A stretch of 64,000 bases of DNA, from positions 62,001 through 126,000 of the forward strand of contig JAFVBA010000024.1 of NCBI GenBank assembly GCA_017480245.1. The letters run 5' to 3'. Shown piece by piece: positions 52,302 through 61,607 of the stretch. The DNA is from Bacteroidales bacterium (GTDB taxonomy: Bacteria > Bacteroidota > Bacteroidia > Bacteroidales > P3). Position 1 is the stretch's first letter, and each line of letters opens with the position of its first letter. Position numbers and translations under genes: made by a program. The notes below the pieces were generated by a model that saw nothing but the letters and a program-made list of their open reading frames with translations, was not told the origin of the DNA and ran no database searches.

Positions 52302-52524
52302 AACAAAAATATTATGCGATATTATAAAATTTTCTTCAGTGATTAAAAAATCCTTATCACACTTTGCAAATTTGTTTTGTACAATTAAAAATTCAAGATT
52401 AGGTATCGTAAAACAGATATAGGATTACAGAATAATAAACAGTAGAGATAATTTTATAAAATACAATAAATCAATGATTAATATAGATTAGAGGAAAATA
52501 AAATCAAAAAAAGTTGCTGAAAAA

Positions 52525-52555
52525 TTTGTCAGTAATAAAATTTGTAGTAATTTTG
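52525..52555 (+). promoter_or_regulatory. tRNA cluster promoter
   Basis: TTTG at 52525-52528 and TAATTTTG at 52548-52555 lie 19 nt apart, about 20 nt before tRNA-Ser. Confidence 0.8.
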
Positions 52556-52575
52556 CAATCCCAAATCAGCCATAC

Positions 52576-52663
52576 GGAGAGTTGGGTGAGTGGCTGAAAC
52601 CAACAGTTTGCTAAACTGTCGTACTCGATTAGGGTACCGGGGGTTCGAATCCCCCATTCTCCG
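52576..52663 (+). tRNA. tRNA-Ser (GCT)
   Basis: Acceptor arms GGAGAGT and ATTCTCC, a long variable arm (TCGTACTCGATTAGGGTACC) as in class II tRNAs, and anticodon loop TTGCTAA reading Ser AGC/AGU. CCA is encoded right after (52664-52666). Confidence 0.93.
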
Positions 52664-52706
52664 CCAGCTTGAAAGGATTTGAGGAATTAGGTCTTAGAAA
52701 TGTATT

Positions 52707-52781
52707 CGGGGTATAGCGTAGTCCGGTTATCGCGCCACATTTGGGATGTGGAGGTCGTAAGTTCGAATCTTACTACCCCGA
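52707..52781 (+). tRNA. tRNA-Pro (TGG)
   Basis: Acceptor arms CGGGGTA and TACCCCG. The anticodon loop TTTGGGA reads Pro (UGG). The T-arm is TAAGTTCGAATCTTA. Confidence 0.93.
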
Positions 52782-52861
52782 CTTCAGACTGATAAAGACT
52801 AAGAAGCAAGAATCAAACAGCAAATGTTTTAGTCCGAAAGGTTGAAGGCAAGAAGTAAAAC

Positions 52862-52935
52862 GGTCTAATAGCTCAGCTGGATAGAGCAACTGCCTTCTAA
52901 GCAGTAGGTCGAAGGTTCGAATCCTTCTTAGATCA
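52862..52935 (+). tRNA. tRNA-Arg (TCT)
   Basis: Acceptor arms GGTCTAA and TTAGATC. The anticodon loop CTTCTAA reads Arg AGA. It is the gene next to the prophage, so its 3' end is a candidate attachment site. Confidence 0.92.
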
Positions 52936-52962
52936 CTTTTTTATTTTAAAATCACATAATGA

Positions 52963-52996
52963 AACAGCTTAATTATAAATTAGTTAAGCCGTTTTT
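52963..52996 (+). terminator. tRNA cluster terminator
   Basis: GCTTAA (52967-52972) and TTAAGC (52984-52989), with outer AAC/GTT pairs, followed by T6. Confidence 0.6.
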
Positions 52997-53059
52997 TCTT
53001 TAAATTAAAATTTTCCTTTTTACACATTTTTTACACAGATTTTAAATATAACAAAATTT

Positions 53060-53776
53060 TTACACAAAAAGCCGTGTTTGATTATTCTCTGCATTTATTC
53101 TTTGTTGTGCAATCTCATAATATTTTTCGTTTTGTTCTATGCCAATAAAATTTCTGCCATTTTTTACGGCACTTACCCCTGTTGAACCACTACCCATAAA
53201 ACAATCTAATATTGTATCATCTTTAAACGAATGAAGATTTATTAATCTGTCCATAATTGCAATAGGTTTTTGTGTTGGGTGGTATCTTACTTCTGAAAAA
53301 TTCACTCCGCAAGTAAAATGTTTGCTTTTCATATTCGCAGGAAGTTTATTGTTCCAATGGGCTTTTTGTCCTCTCACAAAGACACAGAACTCCAAATCCG
53401 ATATATATGCCCAATTACCTAATGGCATAGAATTAGGTTTGTACCAAACAAGCAATGTTACATTAAGATTTTGTTTCTCAAAGTATGACATTAATCTGCT
53501 TATCTGTTTATTTGAACACCATATAAGATAATTTTGAGATGGACAAATTTCTTTAAAGAGTTTGAAAATCTTGAAATCAAAGGATTTACTTAAATTTTCT
53601 ATTGCTAAACGTTTATTATCACTTCTCTTTGCGAAAGCACCTGTATATCCTCCTTGTGTGTGAAACTCGTACGGAGGGTCTGTTAATATCAAATCTACTT
53701 TTATGCCTTTCTTGATTAATGTCGGTAATAACTTATAGCAATCACCGAGATATAAATCTGCTTTATTCATAATCAA
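53060..53776 (-). CDS. phage DNA methyltransferase (beta-class, N6A/N4C)
   Basis: This 238-residue amino-methyltransferase has motif IV DPPY near residue 33 before the SAM-binding motif I DCFMGSGSTGV near residue 194, the order of the beta class. HPTQKP precedes motif I. Target adenine N6 or cytosine N4 cannot be told. It is the last gene of the phage, overlapping the C5-methyltransferase frame by 14 nt. It may protect phage DNA from host restriction. Confidence 0.88.
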   Translation of the reverse strand: MIMNKADLYLGDCYKLLPTLIKKGIKVDLILTDPPYEFHTQGGYTGAFAKRSDNKRLAIENLSKSFDFKIFKLFKEICPSQNYLIWCSNKQISRLMSYFEKQNLNVTLLVWYKPNSMPLGNWAYISDLEFCVFVRGQKAHWNNKLPANMKSKHFTCGVNFSEVRYHPTQKPIAIMDRLINLHSFKDDTILDCFMGSGSTGVSAVKNGRNFIGIEQNEKYYEIAQQRINAENNQTRLFV

Positions 53777-55040
53777 ATAAATTTATTTGGTCATTAATAT
53801 CAGGTCGCTTATTTATGAATAACTTGTAAAATATTGCCATTAAGACATCTGCTACAATGCTGTTTCCTGCCATTTTATACAACTGTGTGTCAGATATACC
53901 GCTGCTTAATAAAATGTTTATCTCATTTTCTCTTATGCCCATAAGTCTGAAACATTCTTTGGGTGTAAGTTTTCTTATCTTTGAATTTATCAAAGCATAT
54001 TGGTCTGTGTTGTGTCCTCTTCCTGTAAATGTTGTTATAGTGTTTGCCGTATCTTTGAGATGACGGTCTATAACTTTACCTTTGGCGTCCCTTGAATAAG
54101 ATATTATATAAGGAGTTCTGCCACTGCCCTCTGCCGTTGTTAATGTCGGAGATATTCCTCTGAAGTCATATAAACGGTGCGTATTAGGATTTTCACGTTT
54201 GGATTTTTCCTTTGATAACGTCTCTGCTAAGTTAGCAATTTGCACTACTTTATCTGAACAATTAAGTAAAATACTTTGTCCGGATGTTTTATATTGATTG
54301 GCTAATAAGGTATTGGTAAATAAGCAATCTTTTGTTATAATACCACTTCCTCGTTTTATACCATTCTTGCTTACTGAACAAAAATATTTCAACATTTTTT
54401 CGGATAGATAATATTTCTTATTTACACTATCTTCTAATATATCTTTTAATCTTTTTTTTAAGATTTGTTTATTTGGAAAGTAAAACATTTCTTTATCAAG
54501 TAATGAAACAACAAATACTCTATCTCTATTTTGAGGCACATTAAAATCTTTTGCATTTAATTTCTTTACAAAATTAATATACCCAAACTCACTTAAAACA
54601 TTTAACCACTTTATAAAGGATAGTTTAAACTTATCAGAAAGCAAAGCAGGAACATTCTACATTAATAAGTATTTCGGACGTTTCACTTCTATTGCTTTTT
54701 TGCATTGCCAAAGTAAAGAACTCCTCGTGTTGCTTTCTTCGGCAAATCCTTTTCTGCGTCCTGCTATTGATATGTCTGTACAAGGAAATGAATAGGTAAA
54801 TAAATCAAAGTTCGGTACATTATTCCAATCTATTTTGCAAATATCTCCGAAATTTCTATCCTTATATTGCGGAAATAATAAATTATGGGCTTGTATAGCA
54901 TATTTATCTATATCAGACCAACCAACAAGTTCAAAATCCAAACCCAAATACTTTAAGGCTAAACATTGACTATCGTACCCACTGAACGCTGTAAATATTT
55001 TTATGCTCATTAATGAAAATATTTTATCTTCACTTTTCAA
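53763..55040 (-). pseudogene. phage C5-cytosine methyltransferase, amber-interrupted
   Basis: Read through, it is about 425 residues of Dcm type. The N-terminal part has motif I FTAFSGYDSQCLALKYLG and motif IV SFPCTDISIAG with the catalytic Cys. TAG at 54657-54659 falls after PKYLLM and before NVPALL, exactly where the Glu of the ENV motif (motif VI) is expected. The rest (QNRDRVFVVSL to the late LTPKECFRLMGI motif) continues in frame. An internal restart at 54644 would lack motifs I-VI. ATGs at 55040 and 55010 are possible starts. The 55040 start overlaps the upstream gene. Confidence 0.85.
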
Positions 55041-55647
55041 TTTGAATACATTTTTGAGATGTTATATTTGAATAAGGATTTTTGGAAACAACAGTATTAT
55101 CAACGAACTTTACTCCGTAAGTGAAAAACAAAAATTTTTTTGGAATTATATGCACCAAAGAGATGATAGTATCAAAAGTTTGGATTCCTCCGAAGAAAAC
55201 GTTTTTTTTATTGATAAAACCGTTCATTTGTATATAATCATCTTTATAATTTACACAGGACAAAGTATCAATAATATCAAACCCGTTTTGTGCAGGTATA
55301 ACAATGCTGTCAAATATTGTATCGTGAATAGTGTAGCTACTATTTAGTGTAGTTTCTGAATAATTTTGAAGGTGTTTAAGTTTTATGTTAAGATTTTTGA
55401 CTTGTTCTGCTTCTTTGTAGTAAAGAGTTTGAAACTCCGCTTTTCTGAGTTTTAATACCGTTATCTGTGCAACCATTGCAGAATCTTTATCTTTCCAAGT
55501 TTTTAATTTTTGTTTAAGCGTTGTTTGATTATTGTTTAAACGACATATTTCTTCATTTGCTTTTTGATTATTTTTTGTAAGAAATACAACACAGAAAATC
55601 AAAATTCCGCAAAGAATTATCAGAAATTTAATTACTTTATTTTTCAT
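55030..55647 (-). CDS. phage membrane/coiled-coil protein (spanin-like)
   Basis: This 205-residue protein has one N-terminal membrane helix (about residues 5-23), then a periplasmic coiled coil (about 25-100) and a beta-rich tail. The layout, and position after the lysozyme and a second small membrane protein, suggest an Rz/i-spanin-like or accessory lysis role. No o-spanin lipoprotein is embedded. It resembles the uncharacterised DUF6549 family of Bacteroidota phages. Confidence 0.55.
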   Translation of the reverse strand: MKNKVIKFLIILCGILIFCVVFLTKNNQKANEEICRLNNNQTTLKQKLKTWKDKDSAMVAQITVLKLRKAEFQTLYYKEAEQVKNLNIKLKHLQNYSETTLNSSYTIHDTIFDSIVIPAQNGFDIIDTLSCVNYKDDYIQMNGFINKKNVFFGGIQTFDTIISLVHIIPKKFLFFTYGVKFVDNTVVSKNPYSNITSQKCIQIEK

Positions 55648-55990
55648 TTTTTGTTTTATTTTTAGACAGACGGTTTATAACTTGTTTCAATTCATTAATA
55701 TCCCGTTGCATTTTATCTATCTTGGCATTAAGGGATATTTTTTCTTTTTCCAGAGCAGTAACACGGTTAAGATATTGCAGTTTCTCTTCGGTTTCTTTTA
55801 TTAATCGGTTAGTTAAATCATTAATCTTTTCATTAGCCTTTGTTAGAGCCTCTATAAGATTTTGAGTGCAGTCAGTTATAACGGACAGGTCATCCTTTTT
55901 CTTTGAACGCTTACTCATATAATTGTTACTGAACCAACCAATGATACCCGTAAGAATAGGTAATGCTATTTCTCTTATCAAATCATTCAT
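55637..55990 (-). CDS. phage holin-like/coiled-coil protein
   Basis: This 117-residue protein has a short hydrophobic N-terminus (LIREIALPILTGIIGWF), then a basic turn (SKRSKKK) and a long coiled coil. It starts inside the lysozyme stop region (8-nt overlap) and overlaps the next gene by 11 nt. A holin or membrane scaffold for lysis is inferred from context; only one membrane segment is visible. Confidence 0.5.
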   Translation of the reverse strand: MNDLIREIALPILTGIIGWFSNNYMSKRSKKKDDLSVITDCTQNLIEALTKANEKINDLTNRLIKETEEKLQYLNRVTALEKEKISLNAKIDKMQRDINELKQVINRLSKNKTKNEK

Positions 55991-56570
55991 AATTTTTAAT
56001 TAGTTTTTGAAAATACAAATCACTTTCTGTTTGTCTGTGTCTTGTTAATCCTAATAAAACTTTTCCGTCAGATTTATTCCACCGTAAAAACTCCGTTGCT
56101 ATGGAAGAGTCGTTAGGATTGACTTTTATCTTTTTTAAAAGAGTGCTTCTCTTTAAATTCTCAAATCCTACATTATAGCAAAACGAAACTAACGCATCAA
56201 AACGGCATTGACTTTTAGTAACCAAAAATATGTCTGTTGTATCAGTAGCGGATTTTGTATTAGATTCATCAAACCATTTGCAACCTTGTAATAACATACC
56301 TACAAAATGTTCAAATTTCTGTAAATCTTTTTTCAAACAATCTTCAGCTTGTTCTACGGTATGAATCCTTGAAAATTTATAAGCCTTCTGCTTATTTTCA
56401 ATACCTTTAATTCGGCAACCCTTATTATCCAATACTAATGTTCCGTAACCTTCAGTCCAATAACCCGCAGGACACATCTTGGGTTGCAATCCTATCATTG
56501 ACAAATCGCCGTCATGCAATCCTTCAAATTTTTTTATTAACTCAATTCCTTGTTGTGATGTATTCATAAC
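55983..56570 (-). CDS. phage lysozyme (GH24)
   Basis: This T4-type endolysin of 195 residues should cut peptidoglycan. The catalytic Glu is in IELIKKFEG near residue 13 and the EGYGTL block near residue 40 supplies the Thr. FDALVSFCYNVG near residue 130 and FLRWNKSDGKVLLGLTRHR are family blocks. The start at 56570 (MNTSQQG) is preferred over 56618, because the extension is unlike the family. It ends with TGA. Confidence 0.88.
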   Translation of the reverse strand, partial: VMNTSQQGIELIKKFEGLHDGDLSMIGLQPKMCPAGYWTEGYGTLVLDNKGCRIKGIENKQKAYKFSRIHTVEQAEDCLKKDLQKFEHFVGMLLQGCKWFDESNTKSATDTTDIFLVTKSQCRFDALVSFCYNVGFENLKRSTLLKKIKVNPNDSSIATEFLRWNKSDGKVLLGLTRHRQTESDLYFQKLIKNYE

Positions 56571-56639
56571 ACTTTTTATATTAATTCTGATAAATAAGTA
56601 TTCTTCTATTTCTACCAAGTTGTATTAGATCTAAATAAT

Positions 56640-57617
56640 CTATGACTTGCCAACCGTTTTTCCTGCCCATATTATTTCTATGCTGTGAAGTTTTTTTGCT
56701 TGACTGCGACCGTATATATCCATATTAAAATAACATCCGCCTAAAATTGTTCTGTCTCTGATAGAACGCAATGCAATGAACCTGATGGAATGTGTAATAT
56801 ATCTTTCAAATATAGTGTTCAGTGCTGTTCCATCACTATTTAGAGCATCTGTTGTCAAACTATTCAGTTCATCTAAATAAATATCTTGGTTTCCTATACC
56901 GTCAAGAAAAAATACAGAAAATCCTCTTCTAATAGAACTAAATACAAAATCGGTAATATCTCCTGAATATGAACTTTCTTGTATTATCAACTGTTTGTAC
57001 CACAAATTAGCATGAATATATTCATTTGGAAAAGATGTACCCGAACCGGAAGAAGAACCAGTTATTGTTATAACACCGTTAGTATCACTTGCAACACTTA
57101 CGTTTCCTGCTCCTTTGAGTTGTATTTGTTCTCTGTATGTTGTATTATCCAATACTTTTATATATGGGTTACTGACGGCAGAATTATCATTAGTTCCTTT
57201 TATATGAGTAGTATAATGACTATCAGTATCAAAATCTCCTACAATCTGCCAATAAGCACCATCATAGACGAGGTCATAAGTATGATTAGATTTAATTTGT
57301 CCCGAGATAAGAGAAGAATTATTGTACTTGATATATTTAGCACCTTGATTATTAATATTGAGAGTAGGTGCAGTAGCTGAGTTTCCGTTAATGAATTTTA
57401 TTGTAACTTTACAATATTGATATAATACAAAACCGTTCATATCTACAGTTTTTGCTTGTGTAGCTGTCGCAGTAGAACATATTCCGTAACAATATATTTC
57501 GCTTAGTTCTTTACTACTACCGTCAGCCATAAGTACCTGCATATGTGTTCCGTTGGTTTTCTTAAAACCTATTGCCTCAACTATATTCTTTATTGCGGTA
57601 TTATTAAAGATATTCAT
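56640..57617 (-). CDS. phage tail fibre-like protein
   Basis: This 325-residue protein follows the larger fibre gene. The central region is beta-rich and Gly/Ser-rich (GSSSGSGTSF near residue 190) with TAPTLNINNQGAKYI near residue 85, a type of segment found in fibre and baseplate proteins. The C-terminal ~130 residues form a compact domain. Host binding is inferred. Confidence 0.55.
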   Translation of the reverse strand: MNIFNNTAIKNIVEAIGFKKTNGTHMQVLMADGSSKELSEIYCYGICSTATATQAKTVDMNGFVLYQYCKVTIKFINGNSATAPTLNINNQGAKYIKYNNSSLISGQIKSNHTYDLVYDGAYWQIVGDFDTDSHYTTHIKGTNDNSAVSNPYIKVLDNTTYREQIQLKGAGNVSVASDTNGVITITGSSSGSGTSFPNEYIHANLWYKQLIIQESSYSGDITDFVFSSIRRGFSVFFLDGIGNQDIYLDELNSLTTDALNSDGTALNTIFERYITHSIRFIALRSIRDRTILGGCYFNMDIYGRSQAKKLHSIEIIWAGKTVGKS

Positions 57618-57659
57618 TGTATCTTATAAAGTAAAGATATTAAAACTTCTGAAATTTTA

Positions 57660-59102
57660 TTATGAGATTATTTCTGCAAACCGAACTATAAAAGCATTTG
57701 CTGTAAGTTCTATTTCACTTCTCCAATTTATTACCACATGAGAGGAATTCACTGATAGGGCATAATCTATCCAAACTCTTTCTCCATCTGAGGAATAAAA
57801 TTCTATACTTCTTATTTTGTCTAATGAAGTAGCGTTTGTATTGATACTACCGTTTGAACTGGCTGTTAGAGGAACTTCACTGAAAACAACTTTATTTAAA
57901 GTGTTCAGTTTATTTTTATCTGTTGCACTCATCAAACCCGCTGTTGAAGTTGTCGCAGCCGAGCCAGTCGTTACACCTGTTACATGCCCTTTTGTATCAC
58001 GTTTTACTCCCGTTACATAGTTTCCTGTTCCTGCATTTATTTGACTTGCAGAATTTTCAGTAGGAATGTAATGATTGTCTGCACTTGTAACTTTTGTATC
58101 AGTATTTGCAGGTAGTTCTCTGTGTCTTATTCCTGTTACGTGTCCTTTTGCATCTCTTTTAATACTTGATATATAAGTATTTGTGTCTGCATCTAATATT
58201 TCATTACTATCTTCAACAGGGGAATAGTGGTAATCAACACTGGTTACGGAACGGTCGGTATTAGGATTCGCAGGAAGTTTGGCTTTTATTGTTATACCTC
58301 CGATAGTTGCAAGTGTTTTCTCTGTATTCCACGCCAAAGTACTATCACCTGCTACTGCTGTCCAATTTGCCTGTACTACCGTCCAATCTACGTTTGCCGC
58401 TGCCGTGCCTGTTTTTATGCACACTATCATATCGCCGACCTCACACGTTGCACCTGCATAAGTTCCTGCCGTTTTTACCAAATAAGTATCTCCGACATTG
58501 TGTGCATTTGGTAACGCCGTAACATCTCCGTCTGTGCCTATTGTACCCTTGAATTGCAACGCACTTCCCAATCCTCCAATCAAATCGTCTATATACGACT
58601 TTACTATTTTGTTTTGCACGGGATTTGTAGAAGAATCCGACATAGCGGCATCAACCGTTGGCACTCCTAACATAGTTTTTACTTGCGCCACTGTCAAATC
58701 CAACGCATCAGATGAGGATGCAGTATTATTTCCTTTGATAGTGTTTGCACCCATCTTTGCAAGTTTTGCATTGGTCACCTTGTTTGCTCCGATAGTTGTT
58801 GTGCCGTCTGCCGACGAAGTTACATCTCCCGAATGATTAGGATGTTCATATACGGTAATTTCTGTTGAAATTCCATCAACCGTTACGGTTATCACGCCGT
58901 TTGACTTCTTTGTGATACTTACATTGTTACCTGTCATTTTCACCCACGCCGTACCGTTGCAAAAATACAGAATATCATCTGTTGTCAGATAACAAAAACG
59001 TCCTTTATACGCCGTGCTTGCTGATGGCAAAGCGCTTACATGCTCCGCCACTGCGTTTATCAACTGCAATAACTGCAAATCCAAATTATTATATACTTGC
59101 AT
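57660..59102 (-). CDS. phage tail fibre protein
   Basis: This 480-residue protein has a fibre repeat structure. Two copies of a YxxxxKRDxKGHVTGx motif lie near residues 310 and 365, and NHSGDVTSSADGTTTIGANKV near residue 93 is a fibre-type block. TAGLMSATDKNKLN near residue 390 is also common in tail fibres of Bacteroidota phages. It should bind the host surface. Confidence 0.75.
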   Translation of the reverse strand: MQVYNNLDLQLLQLINAVAEHVSALPSASTAYKGRFCYLTTDDILYFCNGTAWVKMTGNNVSITKKSNGVITVTVDGISTEITVYEHPNHSGDVTSSADGTTTIGANKVTNAKLAKMGANTIKGNNTASSSDALDLTVAQVKTMLGVPTVDAAMSDSSTNPVQNKIVKSYIDDLIGGLGSALQFKGTIGTDGDVTALPNAHNVGDTYLVKTAGTYAGATCEVGDMIVCIKTGTAAANVDWTVVQANWTAVAGDSTLAWNTEKTLATIGGITIKAKLPANPNTDRSVTSVDYHYSPVEDSNEILDADTNTYISSIKRDAKGHVTGIRHRELPANTDTKVTSADNHYIPTENSASQINAGTGNYVTGVKRDTKGHVTGVTTGSAATTSTAGLMSATDKNKLNTLNKVVFSEVPLTASSNGSINTNATSLDKIRSIEFYSSDGERVWIDYALSVNSSHVVINWRSEIELTANAFIVRFAEIIS

Positions 59103-59155
59103 CTCTTTTATAATTTTGTTTTTAACTCTATATGCTACATACTACCTGCTATATG

Positions 59156-59488
59156 CTACCTAAGAAATATCCACCCGTTGAATCTTATCTTACCGTTCCA
59201 ACTTACCGCTATCATCGTGTCGGAAACGTACTGCACATCGCAAAGGATTTGTTCCAATCCTGCGTTGCCGTTATCTTTTACTACCGTTACTACGGGTTTA
59301 AACGGGTAGCCGTGAGCAATAAGTTTCATTGAATCCTGCTCCGTTATCTGCGCCACTACCTGCCCAAGTCCCGTGCTGTTCTCCACGGCGGATAATCTCT
59401 CTTCTATTTCCGTTAGGTCTGGTTTTTGTACCTGTTTCCGAAGTATTTGTCCGTTACTTTTCTTTGTCTGTGCATCAGGTATATTCAT
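59156..59488 (-). CDS. phage structural protein (110 aa)
   Basis: This 110-residue protein has a charged coiled-coil start (DLTEIEERLSAVEN) and a C-terminal beta domain. It lies between the 583-residue and fibre genes, so it may be a fibre connector or chaperone. No family recognised. Confidence 0.55.
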   Translation of the reverse strand: MNIPDAQTKKSNGQILRKQVQKPDLTEIEERLSAVENSTGLGQVVAQITEQDSMKLIAHGYPFKPVVTVVKDNGNAGLEQILCDVQYVSDTMIAVSWNGKIRFNGWIFLR

Positions 59489-59497
59489 AGCAGTGTT

Positions 59498-61249
59498 TTA
59501 TTCAAAGTATGCCTCAATCATTAATATGTCATTATTTGTAGGATAAATATTTTCTCCGCTATCGTCTGTTACGTCAAACTCTATCATATTATCCTGAGTT
59601 AGAGAATATGATATGTCTGGGAATAATCTTACTCCGTTCCAATATATTGACGAAGTATCAAATTCAAAACTGCTACCGTCTGCCACAAATCCCAAATTGG
59701 ACGGATGGGCAATTTTAAGTTTTTTGAATGTCTTCTCACGGTGCAATAACCCTAATGATTTAAACTTCTCAACAAGTATTGATGAAAATGCTTCAATTGA
59801 AGTTTTCTGTACCGTGTCGTCGTTTTCGTCATACAAACGGAAAAAGACTTTTTTGTAATTATAACTATCTTGCAGTGATGATAACTCAGTATCATTTGCC
59901 GTATCTTTTATTACATAATCATCATTACCGCTTATATTACTCTCTATTGAATGTTCAGTACAACCCTCGGGCTTTGTCTTTGAGATATACAACGCCGATT
60001 TATTGTAAGGCAAATCTTCTCTGTTTGTCGGAATTGTACAATTATTGTGTTCTTGTATATATTCTTTTTGTAAGTTGATGTTATAAGTAAAATCAAAACA
60101 TCCTTGATATTCTTCTCCTTGATACAAGTCGGCAGCGTCAGACAATAACAATGCACTTGCACATATTGCATTGTTTCCTTCCCCTTTGGTATATTCCAAT
60201 ATTATATCAACTCCGTCCTGTCCGTCAAAGTCCGTTACCTCTTTTGTAAGTATTTGGTTGAATACTATTCCTGCTTTACTTACACTTGCTCCGTTATTCA
60301 AAAATAATGTAGTAATATTCACTTTATCACTACCGTTTGCTTTATTGACAAAGCAAGTAAAACCGTTGCCGAAATGTCCGTCTGATTGATTTCTTTGACT
60401 ATGAACGTGCAATAAAATTGTTGTGTTATATCCTCTGTTTTCTTTCTCTGCAAATATTCGTCCCAAACGCAAGTATGCCTTTCCGCTCATTCCTCCGTTT
60501 ATCAAAGAACTTGTATCTGCCTTACTTGTAATCTCTGCATTTAGCAATTTTTCGTCATACAAATCTTTGATAATATTACCGCCTAATGTATTCCATATTC
60601 CGCATTTCATATATCGGTAGTTATTCACTTCTCCGTAAATAACTCCGTTTTGCATATACACATCCGAATGTACAAACGTCTGTGCATTGCCGCCTGCTTC
60701 TTCCGATATTTCCTGCGTTCCCGTCAGATACAACCTTTCCGAACTCTGTGTATTTCCTGCTGTGTTCAATACTTGTTCTACACTATCGGGAATTACTATG
60801 TTGTCTATCTTTTCGTTTATCTCGTTAAATAGTTTCTTTATAAGATATTGACTTACGGCTTTGTCTTTACTATTGCTTGCTATGTCTTGTGCAAGATTGT
60901 CTATTGATACTTTCTCCCAATTCTCACCGTCAAACTTTATTAAAGCCTTTTCACTCTCTGCAACGGTTATCTGTTGTGAAGAATCCGCTGTCTTATAATC
61001 GCCCGATTCACTTACAAAATATATTCGTGCTTCTCCCTCTTGCAAATCTGGTAATATCTTATTTGTAGGTGCTGCTTGAAAAATACCTGTCAAATCTTCG
61101 GCAGATACTCCCATTGCAATTATTCCGTTATACAAATATTCCACAACCGCCTTTAATACTGTTCCGTGTATCAACGGCGTTATGCTGTTTATCTCCGTCT
61201 TTGTCGTTATGGCATTATCTATATTTGTTATTAACTCGTCTTTTGTCAT
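59498..61249 (-). CDS. phage tail/fibre protein (583 aa)
   Basis: This 583-residue protein has an N-terminal helical segment, then beta-rich stretches (SERLYLTGTQEISEE, YMKCGIWNTLGGNI) like those in receptor-binding tail parts. Its C-terminus resembles a baseplate wedge/ jelly-roll. It lies 6 nt downstream of the 115-residue gene. Minor tail protein or fibre base is the best call. Confidence 0.55.
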   Translation of the reverse strand: MTKDELITNIDNAITTKTEINSITPLIHGTVLKAVVEYLYNGIIAMGVSAEDLTGIFQAAPTNKILPDLQEGEARIYFVSESGDYKTADSSQQITVAESEKALIKFDGENWEKVSIDNLAQDIASNSKDKAVSQYLIKKLFNEINEKIDNIVIPDSVEQVLNTAGNTQSSERLYLTGTQEISEEAGGNAQTFVHSDVYMQNGVIYGEVNNYRYMKCGIWNTLGGNIIKDLYDEKLLNAEITSKADTSSLINGGMSGKAYLRLGRIFAEKENRGYNTTILLHVHSQRNQSDGHFGNGFTCFVNKANGSDKVNITTLFLNNGASVSKAGIVFNQILTKEVTDFDGQDGVDIILEYTKGEGNNAICASALLLSDAADLYQGEEYQGCFDFTYNINLQKEYIQEHNNCTIPTNREDLPYNKSALYISKTKPEGCTEHSIESNISGNDDYVIKDTANDTELSSLQDSYNYKKVFFRLYDENDDTVQKTSIEAFSSILVEKFKSLGLLHREKTFKKLKIAHPSNLGFVADGSSFEFDTSSIYWNGVRLFPDISYSLTQDNMIEFDVTDDSGENIYPTNNDILMIEAYFE

Positions 61250-61255
61250 AAGGCT

Positions 61256-61603
61256 TTAATTATATGATTCGTTGTATTGTAAGGTATAAACTCCGCTTGA
61301 TTCTACTTTAAGTTTAGCACTGTTTATGTAAGGATTTGTTTTATTATTCCTTGTATCTTGTATCTCATACCAATAAATGCCAAACTTATCAATATCTTGC
61401 TGTGGTTTTATAGTATTATCTCCTTGTTTTAATGTTTCTGTCCATTGAGCAACCTCCTCTATATCCTTGTAAGCAGTGTTTTCATCTTGTGCGTATCTCA
61501 TAGTTATTTGTATTTCCGTTCCGTATGGTACGCTATTCACTACTACCGACATATCGGCATCTTTCGGGTCATCAACCGTTATTGTGTAATCTGGTGTTAT
61601 CAT
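61256..61603 (-). CDS. phage hypothetical protein (115 aa)
   Basis: This 115-residue protein is beta-rich, with VPYGTEIQITMRYA and GDNTIKPQQDIDKFG. It follows the 312-residue gene by 4 nt. It resembles short Ig-like tail proteins, but without firm support. Confidence 0.5.
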   Translation of the reverse strand: MITPDYTITVDDPKDADMSVVVNSVPYGTEIQITMRYAQDENTAYKDIEEVAQWTETLKQGDNTIKPQQDIDKFGIYWYEIQDTRNNKTNPYINSAKLKVESSGVYTLQYNESYN

Positions 61604-61607
61604 CTTC

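Larger units (their letters stand above)
52066..52575. other. 510-bp intergenic region
   Basis: It holds the palindromic arrays at 52145-52301 and the tRNA promoter at 52525-52555. Nothing else is clear. The PLD gene promoter should lie in the first ~80 bp. Confidence 0.5.

Noticed and set aside
53763..55040. TAG recoded as Gln in the prophage
   Set aside because: Only one in-frame TAG is seen and it replaces a Glu, not a Gln; other phage genes end normally, including TGA for the lysozyme.
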